Source: HGM11368 sp051883455 (GTDB lineage Bacteria; Bacillota; Clostridia; Christensenellales; UBA3700). From it: a stretch of DNA of 64,000 nt. Positions 9,306 through 17,446 of the stretch are shown one piece after another. Below the pieces are notes generated by a model, which had not been told where the DNA came from, searched no databases, and saw only the letters and a program-made list of their open reading frames with translations. Where the stretch lies: NCBI GenBank assembly GCA_051883455.1, contig JBJETT010000012.1, positions 62,001-126,000 on the forward strand, read 5' to 3'. The position numbers were made by a program, and so were the translations under genes. How positions within the stretch are numbered: position 1 is the stretch's first letter; each line of letters opens with the position of its first letter.

Positions 9306-10400
9306 ATGAAGATAGCATTTATTTCTGATGCAGGTTGCGTGCACACGGTAAGGTGGGCTAACGCTATGGCGAAGAGAGGCAACGAAGTGAGAGTATATAG
9401 TTGCTCTAATCACGCGCCCAAGTACAACTCGTTTGACGAAGGCGTCAAGGTTGTTTTACTCAAGTTTTCGGCGCCGCTCGGATATTATCTCAACGCTTGT
9501 CAATTACGCAAGTCAATCGAGGAGTATGCTCCCGACGTAGTCAACGTGCATTATGCCAGCGGATATGGCACGTTGGGTAGATGGGCAGGACAAAAGAAGG
9601 CTTTGCTCAACGTATGGGGTAGCGACGTGTACGATTATCCTTATTACAATGCTTTCAATATGTACGTAATCACCAAAAACCTGTCTTATTATCGCTATTT
9701 GGCGTCTACCAGTCATTGCATGGCAAGACAAAGCAAAACTTTGGTAGATAGAGATTTTCACATCACACCTTTTGGTGTTGACACCAAGGCATTTGCGCCT
9801 AAACAAGCGGACAAGCAAGCAGGGTATTTGATAGGCACTGTCAAGACGCTGGACGACAAGTACGGAATCGACGTATCTATCAAGGCTTTTGCCAAGTTGC
9901 TTGAGCTGCTCAAAGCCAACGGTCGCGATGAGATAGCCGACAGTATTACCTACGAAATATACGGTAGGGGCAACCAGTTGCAACAACTACAAGACTTGAC
10001 GCAACAACTCGGAGTTGCCGACAAAGTCAAATTTATGGGTTACGTAGAAAATAAATCTTTGCCAGATGTGCTCAATCGCTTCGACGTATTTTGTTGCACC
10101 AGTCGTGAAGAATCGTTTGGAGTTGCTGTTGTCGAGGCAATGGCTTGCGGAGTTCCCGCGGTTACGAGTGACGCCGAGGGCTTTGCCGAAGTTATGGTTG
10201 ACGGCGAGACGGGAAGAGTCATAGAGAGAGAAGACTATCAAGCCACTGCTCAAGCATTGTACGACCTTATCATCGACGAAGATTTGCGCAAGCGATACGG
10301 CGTGGCAGGCAGACGAAGAGTAGAAGAATTATACGATTGGGACGCCAACGTAGACTATATGCTAAGTATATACAAAAAGATTATCGAAGAAAACAAATGA
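9306..10400 (+). CDS. Family 4 glycosyltransferase
   Basis: This 364-residue GT-B enzyme starts MKIAFISDAGCVHTVRWAN. Its C-terminal nucleotide-sugar site has the GT4 pattern in EESFGVAVVEAMACGVPAV, with the two glutamates eight residues apart. It would transfer a sugar from an NDP-sugar to the lipid-linked repeat unit. The open frame reaches back to 9273, but the ATG at 9306 has GAGG before it and is where family homology starts. Its stop overlaps the ATG of the next GT4 in ATGA. Donor sugar is not determined. Confidence 0.87.
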   Translation: MKIAFISDAGCVHTVRWANAMAKRGNEVRVYSCSNHAPKYNSFDEGVKVVLLKFSAPLGYYLNACQLRKSIEEYAPDVVNVHYASGYGTLGRWAGQKKALLNVWGSDVYDYPYYNAFNMYVITKNLSYYRYLASTSHCMARQSKTLVDRDFHITPFGVDTKAFAPKQADKQAGYLIGTVKTLDDKYGIDVSIKAFAKLLELLKANGRDEIADSITYEIYGRGNQLQQLQDLTQQLGVADKVKFMGYVENKSLPDVLNRFDVFCCTSREESFGVAVVEAMACGVPAVTSDAEGFAEVMVDGETGRVIEREDYQATAQALYDLIIDEDLRKRYGVAGRRRVEELYDWDANVDYMLSIYKKIIEENK

Positions 10401-11488
10401 AGCAAGTCGTTAGAATACTCAATATTATATCCGGACTCAACCATGCGGGTACCGAAGCGGTCGTGATGAACTATTATCGCCATATCGATAGGACTCGGGT
10501 TCAGTTTGATTTTTTGGTTTTAAGCGAGGGAGAGGGCTATTACGAAAAGGAGATTGAGGAATTGGGCGGCAAAATATACAAGATTTGCAATTTTACGTCC
10601 AATCCTATCAATTGCATCAAACAACGCAACGCCTTTTTCAAGACTCACCATTACGACGTAGTAGAGATACACTCTCCGTCGGTTTTGCGATACGCATACG
10701 CCAAGTTAGCCAAAAAACACGGTGCAAAAAAGATAATATACCATATTCACAGTAGCGTGGACAAGGACAACTTGCTTATCAAGTTTGCCCGGCGCCAAGT
10801 CGTCAAATATTGCACGCAACTCGTGGCTTGTTCTCGATTGGCGGGCAAAACCGCCTATGGCGAGGGAGTGGGCTTTGAGGTTGTCGCCAACGCCATAGAT
10901 TACAAGGAGTATATGTTTGACGGACAAGCAAGAGATAGAGTAAGGCAAAAGTATAATATTGCAGAACAAGACTTCGTAATCGGACAAGTCGGCAGATATA
11001 GCGAAGTCAAAAATCATCGATTTTCTTTACACTTGTTGGAGGAACTAAGCAAAAAACACACCAACGTCAAGATGCTTTTCAAAGGTTTTGGAGAATTGGA
11101 GGAAAGCCTGCACGAGCAAGCCGAAGACCTCGGCATAGCAGACAAAGTGGTTTGGTGCAAGGACGGAGACGTGCCTACTCAAGATTGTTACAGCGCGATG
11201 GATATGCTTATAATGCCGTCGCTTTACGAGGGGCTTCCTATGGTGTTGGTAGAGGCACAAATCAACGGGCTCGTATGCCTAATATCCGACACCGTGACGC
11301 AAGAGAGCCAAATATTCGACCAAGCGACGTTCATAGGCTTATCCGATACCGAGAGTTGGATAGATAATATAGAAAGGCTTATCGCCCATCCTATTCGCGT
11401 ACAAGTAGACGACGAAACGGTACAAGCAAGCGGATATTCCATATATCAAGAGACAAAAAAGAGGGAAGAATTTTATCTTGATGAGTAA
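10397..11488 (+). CDS. Family 4 glycosyltransferase
   Basis: A second GT-B enzyme of 363 residues. It starts VRILNIISGLNHAGTEAVVMNYYRHIDR, the N-terminal pattern common in capsule GT4 enzymes that act after the initiating transferase. The donor-binding half has SLYEGLPMVLVEAQINGL. A longer frame begins at 10337, but the ATG at 10397 overlaps the upstream stop by 4 nt, indicating translational coupling. It also overlaps the start of the next gene by 8 nt. Specificity is unknown. Confidence 0.86.
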   Translation: MKQVVRILNIISGLNHAGTEAVVMNYYRHIDRTRVQFDFLVLSEGEGYYEKEIEELGGKIYKICNFTSNPINCIKQRNAFFKTHHYDVVEIHSPSVLRYAYAKLAKKHGAKKIIYHIHSSVDKDNLLIKFARRQVVKYCTQLVACSRLAGKTAYGEGVGFEVVANAIDYKEYMFDGQARDRVRQKYNIAEQDFVIGQVGRYSEVKNHRFSLHLLEELSKKHTNVKMLFKGFGELEESLHEQAEDLGIADKVVWCKDGDVPTQDCYSAMDMLIMPSLYEGLPMVLVEAQINGLVCLISDTVTQESQIFDQATFIGLSDTESWIDNIERLIAHPIRVQVDDETVQASGYSIYQETKKREEFYLDE

Positions 11489-12962
11489 CACTATCAGACT
11501 AAAAACCGATATAGAAGAGATATTTAGTGCCAGACTTTTTGGATTGTTGGGTGCTATTTTGTCGTTTTTTAGTTTGATATTCATTGCTTTTAGTGGGGTA
11601 GAGAGTGAGTTTTTCGCCATCGTCGTTTTGCCGATAGCGATGCTTATCATCTCTTGTATGGTTTTTGAATTCCAATTATTTTTCGGCATAGGCAGTCTTT
11701 GCATTTTTGCGACGTACCTATTGAGATTTGCAGTGGGCCCGGTCATTTTGATATTGGGTGATTTTCGTTGTGATTTTGATAGATCTTTGTATTTGGACTA
11801 CTTTTCCACGGCGTGTTATTTGATGGCGTACGAGGGGATAGCGGTCTATATTCTTTTGGCGTTGTTCACCAAGGGTTTCAAGAAAAAACTGTCTGCGCAA
11901 CAAGTAAAGCCGCTATATAATTCTCCTGTGCAAAAGCAGAAACAATCGCTCAAATTCGGCAAGTTTTTCAATCTTTTACTTATATTATTTACTCTCATCG
12001 TCGCGGTATGCTTTATCGTTTATCCGCAGTTTGTCAAGTACTTCAAGATTATGTTTTTTGACGACGACATGGAGGCTTTCATAAGATATTCGGAACTTGT
12101 CGCGTCGGTTCCGGGAGTAGTATTCTATCCTTTCAAGCTATGCATCGAGTTCCTCAAGATGTTTTTACCTCTACGCATAGCGATGTGGATATTCAACCAC
12201 AAGAGATTGGGCGAAGATATCAAGATTTTTTTAAATTTTGTGTTGATAGGACTGAGTTTCTTTATTATGACGCAAGAACAAATCAACTCGCTATTTTGTT
12301 GTGTAATACTGTTTTTGTATATGATTATCAAGTCTGTTAAGTTCAAGCAAATCTTGGTAGTAACGGGTGTGGGAGCGGTGGCTGTTGCGGGCGTACTGTT
12401 CGTATTTAAGATAGCCGACGTAGGCGACCTAAAGGGATTTGCCAGAATAATCAACAACTATTTTGCTGGTCCGCAAAACTTATCCGCCGCTTTGGCAATG
12501 AGGAACCTTTCTCCCGCTACGGCAGAGTTGTTTATGGGTGATATCATCAGCAACGTCATATATTTCGAATTGTTTATGGATACCGCACTCGACAATTCCA
12601 ACCTTCTTTTCAATCAAATAATCGGCAATACGCACAGTTCCGCCATTATGCCGTTGTTGGGACAAGGTTGTTATTATTTAGGCGTAGTTTTCGGCATTTT
12701 GCCATCCCTTTTGGTTATGACTTATACGCTTTTATTCGATTATTTGTCGCAAAATAACAAAGGCAACGTATATCAGTTAGCGTTTGCATTGACGACGGTT
12801 TTTTCGGGTATGACGATAGGAATGTATAATATCAATATATTCGTAGCCAATTTTTGCTATCAAGGTATAATAGTTGTGGCGGCGTATATTGTGGATAAAT
12901 TTTTGAACAAGAGACGGCGTATAAGGCAAAGTGTTGCAACGGCGTCGCCAAGCGAGGGATAA
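11481..12962 (+). CDS. Polytopic membrane protein, likely Wzy-type polysaccharide polymerase
   Basis: This 493-residue protein has roughly a dozen predicted hydrophobic segments and one larger loop, the architecture of O-antigen/EPS polymerases. Sequence conservation in that class is weak, so the call rests on topology and context. It lies between glycosyltransferases and a Wzx flippase, exactly the position where a Wzx/Wzy-dependent cluster needs a polymerase. It would join undecaprenyl-linked repeat units on the outer face of the membrane. The frame also has a TTG three bases upstream (11478), but ATG 11481 is preferred. The start lies inside the end of the preceding gene. Confidence 0.65.
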   Translation: MSNTIRLKTDIEEIFSARLFGLLGAILSFFSLIFIAFSGVESEFFAIVVLPIAMLIISCMVFEFQLFFGIGSLCIFATYLLRFAVGPVILILGDFRCDFDRSLYLDYFSTACYLMAYEGIAVYILLALFTKGFKKKLSAQQVKPLYNSPVQKQKQSLKFGKFFNLLLILFTLIVAVCFIVYPQFVKYFKIMFFDDDMEAFIRYSELVASVPGVVFYPFKLCIEFLKMFLPLRIAMWIFNHKRLGEDIKIFLNFVLIGLSFFIMTQEQINSLFCCVILFLYMIIKSVKFKQILVVTGVGAVAVAGVLFVFKIADVGDLKGFARIINNYFAGPQNLSAALAMRNLSPATAELFMGDIISNVIYFELFMDTALDNSNLLFNQIIGNTHSSAIMPLLGQGCYYLGVVFGILPSLLVMTYTLLFDYLSQNNKGNVYQLAFALTTVFSGMTIGMYNINIFVANFCYQGIIVVAAYIVDKFLNKRRRIRQSVATASPSEG

Positions 12963-12965
12963 GAT

Positions 12966-13958
12966 ATGCAAGTAATATTTTTCAAAGAGACGGCAATCGA
13001 AAATTTCAACGCGGGCTACAAGGCTCGCGCCGATATCGATTATATTATGACTAAGCGAGGAAGCAAGAGTATAGACGTCAGTTTTGCCTACGCCGATATC
13101 GACAAAATTCGCAAGGCTTTTGGCTATTTGTCCCTTGCTTTCAAGTTGCTATTTATTCCCAAGGGTACCGCCCTTTTGGTGCAATATCCTTGTAGGCAAA
13201 TCTCCACTTTGCTTAGCAAATTGGCGAGAGGCAAGAGGATAATCTATCTCATACATGACCTTGAGGGACTAAGACGCCAAGACGAGGAGCAGCAGCGTAG
13301 AGATATCGCAACTCTCGACAAGGCGTACAAAATCATCGCTCACAATCGTGCGATGAAGGAATATTTGGTAGGCAAGGGCATAGGCGAGGACAAAATCGTT
13401 ACGCTCGGCGTCTTCGACTATATCGCCGATACCGATAGAGAGCCTAACACCGACTATAGCGCGCAACTATGTTTTGCGGGCAATCTCAACAAGAGCGTCT
13501 TTTTGGACAAACTGCCGCAAGATATCACCGTCAATCTATACGGACTCAAAGAAGACGATAGGGCGTTTGGCGACAATATGCGCTATATGGGCAGTTTCCC
13601 GTCGGACGAGATACCTTTCGTATTGGATGGTAAGTATGCGTTGGTATGGGACGGCGACTCGGCGGATACTTGCACGGGGCTTATGGGAGAATACACACGA
13701 TACAACAATCCGCACAAACTGTCGCTATATATATGCGCGGGCAAACCCGTAATCGTATGGAGACAAGCGGCAATCGCCGAGTTCGTAATAGAGCAAGGTA
13801 TAGGCGTAGCGGTAGAGGGGCTATCTGATTTATCCTCCGTGATAGCGGGTATTGACGACGAGCAATACGTGGCTATGCAAGACAGAGTTATGGGGTTGAG
13901 AAGTCAAGTAATGCAAGGAGAGTTTTTCGGTAGGGCTTTGGACAAGGCGTTAGGATAA
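12966..13958 (+). CDS. Galactofuranosyltransferase-like sugar transferase
   Basis: This 330-residue protein resembles the WbbI-type beta-1,6-galactofuranosyltransferase group. Recognisable pieces are LIHDLEGLRR near residue 100, an LCFAGNLNKS segment, and YNNPHKLSLYICAGKPVIVW toward the C-terminus, where the family binds donor and acceptor. The cluster also encodes UDP-galactopyranose mutase (15614), which makes the UDP-Galf donor, so the pairing is chemically consistent. It starts 3 bp after the preceding stop. The assignment to Galf transfer is an inference from family resemblance plus context. Confidence 0.7.
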   Translation: MQVIFFKETAIENFNAGYKARADIDYIMTKRGSKSIDVSFAYADIDKIRKAFGYLSLAFKLLFIPKGTALLVQYPCRQISTLLSKLARGKRIIYLIHDLEGLRRQDEEQQRRDIATLDKAYKIIAHNRAMKEYLVGKGIGEDKIVTLGVFDYIADTDREPNTDYSAQLCFAGNLNKSVFLDKLPQDITVNLYGLKEDDRAFGDNMRYMGSFPSDEIPFVLDGKYALVWDGDSADTCTGLMGEYTRYNNPHKLSLYICAGKPVIVWRQAAIAEFVIEQGIGVAVEGLSDLSSVIAGIDDEQYVAMQDRVMGLRSQVMQGEFFGRALDKALG

Positions 13959-13962
13959 AGAT

Positions 13963-15597
13963 ATGCTCAAGACAAAATCGGTCAAACTAAATATGTTTCT
14001 CAACGTCGTTCTAACGATAACGTCGTTGATTTTTCCGCTCATAACCTTCCCTTACGTATCCAAAATTCTCATGCCGGAGGGCATAGGTAAGGTTTCTTTC
14101 GTACAGTCTTTCGTCAGTTATTTTTCTACTTTTGCAATGCTTGGCGTATCAACGTACGGAGTCAAGGCTTGCGCGCAAGTCAGGGACGACAAAGTGCAAT
14201 TATCCAAGACGGTACACGAGATACTTACCATTTTGCTCGTCACGACGGCAATAGCGTACGTTGCGTTGGCTATTTGTATGTTTTCGATAGAAAAACTCAA
14301 GGCGGAGAAGGTGCTCGTATTGGTCGTGTCGACATCGTTGATGCTGACCACCATAGGTATGAACTGGCTATTTTCGGCGGTAGAAGATTATCTATATATC
14401 ACCGTAAGGAGCATATTATTCAACGTCGTATCTCTCGTATTGATGTTCGTACTTATCAAGGATTCAAGCGACTATGTGTATTACGGGGCAATCAGCGTAA
14501 TAGCGTCGGGCGGTTCCAACGTACTCAACTTGTTTTATTCGAGGAAGTACGTTTCTTACAAGAGGCAAAAGGGATACAACTTTAGACGTCATATCAAACC
14601 TTTGATTATGTTGTTCGGGTTGGTTGCCATCACTCAAATCTATACCAATCTCGACAAAACGATGCTCGGCTTTATGGTCAACGACCAAGACCACACCGTC
14701 GGCATATACGAGACGAGCGTCAAGATATACCGTATTTTGACGTCGGTATGCACTTCGGTCAGTGCGGTACTGCTGCCGAGACTGTCGTACTATATCCAAA
14801 ACAAAGAAAATGAAAAATTCAACGAACTTCTAAGACAAATTATGTCGTTTATGTTGATATTTGCGATACCCGTCGCCACTTATTTTATAATAATGGCTAA
14901 GGACTGTATCTTATTTTTGGCAGACCAACAATATATCGCGTCAATCGTGCCGATGAAGATAATGATACCTGCGATAGTGTTCGTTTCTTTGACCAATATC
15001 ATTGGTATACAAATGCTAATTCCGCTTGGCAAGGAGAACAAAGTGGTAATATCCGTGGCGGTAGGCGCGGCGGTGGATTTGTTACTCAACCTATTGCTCA
15101 TCAATTATTTTGCTGCGAGGGGTAACGGTGCGATAGCCACGGCAATATCGACGTTGTGCGCGGAGTTTTGCGTACTAGTTGCCCAAATAATCATAGCGCG
15201 TAAGTACCTCAAAGGTATTTTCAAGAGTCTCAAGTTGTGGCGAATTATCTTGATAGACGTATTGTTTTTCGGCGTAGTCTTCGGCACGAGTTTCATCGAC
15301 TTTAATATCGAAGGCACGCGCACGTTGGCTTTTGTCCGATTGGCGGTGACGGCTGTAATATGCGCAGTGTCTTACGTCGTAATACTGTGGGTATGCAAAG
15401 AGCCAATGCTCAGAGATATAATATCGGCTATAGTGGGCAAATTTAAGAAAAAAACCGTTGCGCAAGACGTGGACGGTGACGGTGTGATTGACGGCAAAGA
15501 CGTTGTCGTCGAAGAAATCAATCAAAATAGCTCGGCAGAGGACGACTTACAACGAGATACGACCGACGGCAACGATTTACAAAATCCACAAGACTAA
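13963..15597 (+). CDS. Wzx-type polysaccharide flippase with a charged, EF-hand-like tail
   Basis: This 544-residue protein has 12-14 hydrophobic segments of the MOP superfamily (polysaccharide synthesis branch). It would flip undecaprenyl-linked repeat units across the membrane. The N-terminus has FPYVSKILMPEGIGKVSFVQS, typical of Wzx. Unusually, about 55 hydrophilic residues follow the last helix and include DVDGDGVIDGKD, which fits the calcium-loop pattern DxDxDGxIDxxD of dockerins and EF hands, then an acidic end. The tail is likely cytoplasmic given an even number of helices. It starts 4 bp after the preceding stop and precedes glf by 16 bp. Confidence 0.87.
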   Translation: MLKTKSVKLNMFLNVVLTITSLIFPLITFPYVSKILMPEGIGKVSFVQSFVSYFSTFAMLGVSTYGVKACAQVRDDKVQLSKTVHEILTILLVTTAIAYVALAICMFSIEKLKAEKVLVLVVSTSLMLTTIGMNWLFSAVEDYLYITVRSILFNVVSLVLMFVLIKDSSDYVYYGAISVIASGGSNVLNLFYSRKYVSYKRQKGYNFRRHIKPLIMLFGLVAITQIYTNLDKTMLGFMVNDQDHTVGIYETSVKIYRILTSVCTSVSAVLLPRLSYYIQNKENEKFNELLRQIMSFMLIFAIPVATYFIIMAKDCILFLADQQYIASIVPMKIMIPAIVFVSLTNIIGIQMLIPLGKENKVVISVAVGAAVDLLLNLLLINYFAARGNGAIATAISTLCAEFCVLVAQIIIARKYLKGIFKSLKLWRIILIDVLFFGVVFGTSFIDFNIEGTRTLAFVRLAVTAVICAVSYVVILWVCKEPMLRDIISAIVGKFKKKTVAQDVDGDGVIDGKDVVVEEINQNSSAEDDLQRDTTDGNDLQNPQD

Positions 15598-15613
15598 AGC
15601 GTAGGAGAGAGAG

Positions 15614-16711
15614 ATGAACAAGTATGATTATTTGATAGTAGGGGCAGGACTTTACGGAGCCGTCTTTGCTCACGAGATGACCAAGAGGGGCAAAAAGTGC
15701 TTGGTCGTAGACAAGCGTGACCATATCGCGGGCAATATTTATTGTGATAAGTGCGAGGGAATTACCGTGCACCGTTACGGCGCGCATATTTTCCATACTT
15801 CCAACAAGGCGGTGTGGGAGTGGGTAAATCAGTTTGCCGAGTTCAATCGCTACACCAACTGTCCTATAGCCAACTATAGGGGCAAACTATACCATTTGCC
15901 TTTCAATATGGACACCTTTTACGCTATGTGGGGAGTGGTTACTCCTCAACAAGCGAGGGCAATCGTCGACGAGCAAGTGGCTCGCGAAAATATTACCGAC
16001 CCGCAAAACCTCGAAGAAAAGGCACTGTCTTTGGTTGGTAGAGATATTTACGAGACTCTCGTCAAGGGCTATACCGAGAAGCAGTGGGGCAAAAAGGCAA
16101 CCCAACTTCCCGCCTTTATTATACAGAGATTGCCGCTTCGCTTCAACTACGACAACAACTACTTCAATGCCAAGTATCAGGGCATACCTATAGGCGGATA
16201 TACCCAAATGGTAAGCAATATGTTGCAAGGTATAGAGGTTAGGCTTAATTGCGACTACCTCGCTCATAGGGAACAACTCGATGCCCTCGCCGACAAAGTG
16301 TTGTACACGGGCGAGATAGACAGACTATTCGACTATTGCTACGGCGCGCTCGAGTATCGCTCTCTCAATTTCGAGACGGAGGTCCTCGACCAAGACAACT
16401 ATCAAGGCGTTGCCGTAATGAACTATACCGACAGAGACGTGCCGTATACCCGTATCATCGAGCACAAGCACTTTGACAACGAGCAGTCCGCCAAAACCGT
16501 CGTTACGCGCGAGTACCCAGCCGATTGGGATGTCGACAAAGAGCCTTATTATCCAATCAACAATTCCCGCAACGACCAATTATATCGTAAGTACTACGAT
16601 TTGGCTTGCCAAAATCCTCGCCTCATAGTCGGAGGACGGCTTGGCAATTATAAGTATTTTGATATGGATAGGACTATTGAGGAGGCGCTTGCTCTTGCCT
16701 CCACCCTTTGA
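15614..16711 (+). CDS. glf: UDP-galactopyranose mutase
   Basis: This 365-residue flavoenzyme converts UDP-galactopyranose to UDP-galactofuranose. It starts YDYLIVGAGLYGAVFA, the FAD-binding GxGxxG fold, and continues with RDHIAGNIY and HRYGAHIFHT, both highly conserved in Glf. GYTEKQWGKK and the C-terminal GRLGNYKYFDMD complete the family pattern. AGGAGAG precedes the ATG. It is the last gene of the polysaccharide operon; a MITE-like repeat starts 2 bp after its stop codon and no separate terminator is seen before it. Confidence 0.95.
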   Translation: MNKYDYLIVGAGLYGAVFAHEMTKRGKKCLVVDKRDHIAGNIYCDKCEGITVHRYGAHIFHTSNKAVWEWVNQFAEFNRYTNCPIANYRGKLYHLPFNMDTFYAMWGVVTPQQARAIVDEQVARENITDPQNLEEKALSLVGRDIYETLVKGYTEKQWGKKATQLPAFIIQRLPLRFNYDNNYFNAKYQGIPIGGYTQMVSNMLQGIEVRLNCDYLAHREQLDALADKVLYTGEIDRLFDYCYGALEYRSLNFETEVLDQDNYQGVAVMNYTDRDVPYTRIIEHKHFDNEQSAKTVVTREYPADWDVDKEPYYPINNSRNDQLYRKYYDLACQNPRLIVGGRLGNYKYFDMDRTIEEALALASTL

Positions 16712-16712
16712 C

Positions 16713-16839
16713 TTTTGACGGCGGATATACTTCGTTATACTGTGTCGAGTTTGCGGGTGCGTTCAGTCACGTACGCCCTAGTACGCTCCCTCACGCCGTC
16801 CTCACTCTCCTTGTCTAACTCGCATCTCCACCGTCAAAA
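16713..16839 (+). mobile_element. MITE-like repeat copy (127 bp) directly after glf
   Basis: The ends TTTTGACGGCGGATAT and ATCTCCACCGTCAAAA are inverted repeats matching at 14 of 16 positions. The interior carries GTGTCGAGTTTGCGG, CACGTACG, CTCCCTCACGCCGTCC and CTTGTCTAACTCG. The left end lies 2 bp from the glf stop. Confidence 0.8.
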
Positions 16840-17230
16840 AATAGTATGCTCCTATCGCCCAATCCGCACTTTCCTTGTCTAACTCGCATCTCCACCGTCA
16901 AAAAATAGTATGCTCCTGTCGCAAAAACTCCGCTCTTCGCGTCTTACTCGCACCTATGCCGTCAAAGTATATAGCGGATATACTGTGTCGTGCTTAGTCA
17001 CGTACGCTTAGTACGCTCCTATCGCCCAATCCGCACTTTCCTTGTCTTGCTTGCATCTACGCACCCAAAGAAAACTGCAAACTCGCACCTATGCCGTCAA
17101 AGTATATAGCGGATATACTTCGCAATACTGTGTCAAAGGGCAATTTTTCTTGCTCACGTACGCAATAGTATGCTCGCTTCGATAAAATCATCGCTTTCCT
17201 CGCCTAACTCGCACCTATGCCGCGAGAGGG
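16840..17230 (+). repeat. Degenerate tandem pieces of the MITE-like family
   Basis: Right-half modules (TAGTATGCTCCTRTCGC...CTCGCATCTCCACCGTCAAA) recur around 16842, 16908 and 17000. From about 17096 a divergent copy has GCCGTCAAAGTATATAGCGG, GCAATTTTTCTTGCTCACGTACG and a closing CTATGCCGCGAGAG. No gene is present in this stretch. Confidence 0.6.
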
Positions 17231-17254
17231 TAGTAATATCAACTAATAACAAGA

Positions 17255-17277
17255 GGCAACGATAAAGTTGCCTTTTT
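17255..17277 (+). terminator. Terminator-like hairpin
   Basis: GGCAAC (17255-17260), loop GATAAA, GTTGCC (17267-17272), then TTTTT. It lies after the repeats downstream of glf and may stop read-through toward the convergent DUF1846 gene. Confidence 0.65.
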
Positions 17278-17316
17278 CCTTGTCTTGCTCGCATCTACGC
17301 ATCCAAAAGTGCTTTG

Positions 17317-17386
17317 TCATTGCGCTGTGCACATTTTGCGTTATCAAAGACGTAGGCACTTGTTGCCGAAGTGTGGCAATCTCAAT
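17317..17386 (-). repeat. Intergenic hairpin-family repeat
   Basis: GTCATTGCGCTG...GTGTGGCAATCTC is a reverse-oriented member of the GATTGCCAC...GCAATGAC family, with the internal module CATTTTGCGTTATCAAAGACG also seen near 31160, 44660 and 44770. Confidence 0.6.
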
Positions 17387-17390
17387 CAAT

Positions 17391-17417
17391 AAAAAAAACT
17401 CGATACGTATCGAGTTT
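17391..17417. terminator. Palindromic bidirectional terminator (CGATACGTATCG family)
   Basis: Eight A residues, the perfect palindrome ACTCGATACGTATCGAGT (17399-17416) and T residues. It lies 30 bp past the stop of the minus-strand DUF1846 gene and terminates in either direction. Related palindromes occur at 30603, 34431, 43217 and 48162, with a decayed one at 25607. Confidence 0.75.
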
Positions 17418-17446
17418 TTGCTATTTTTAGTTATCTTTTCAAGGTT

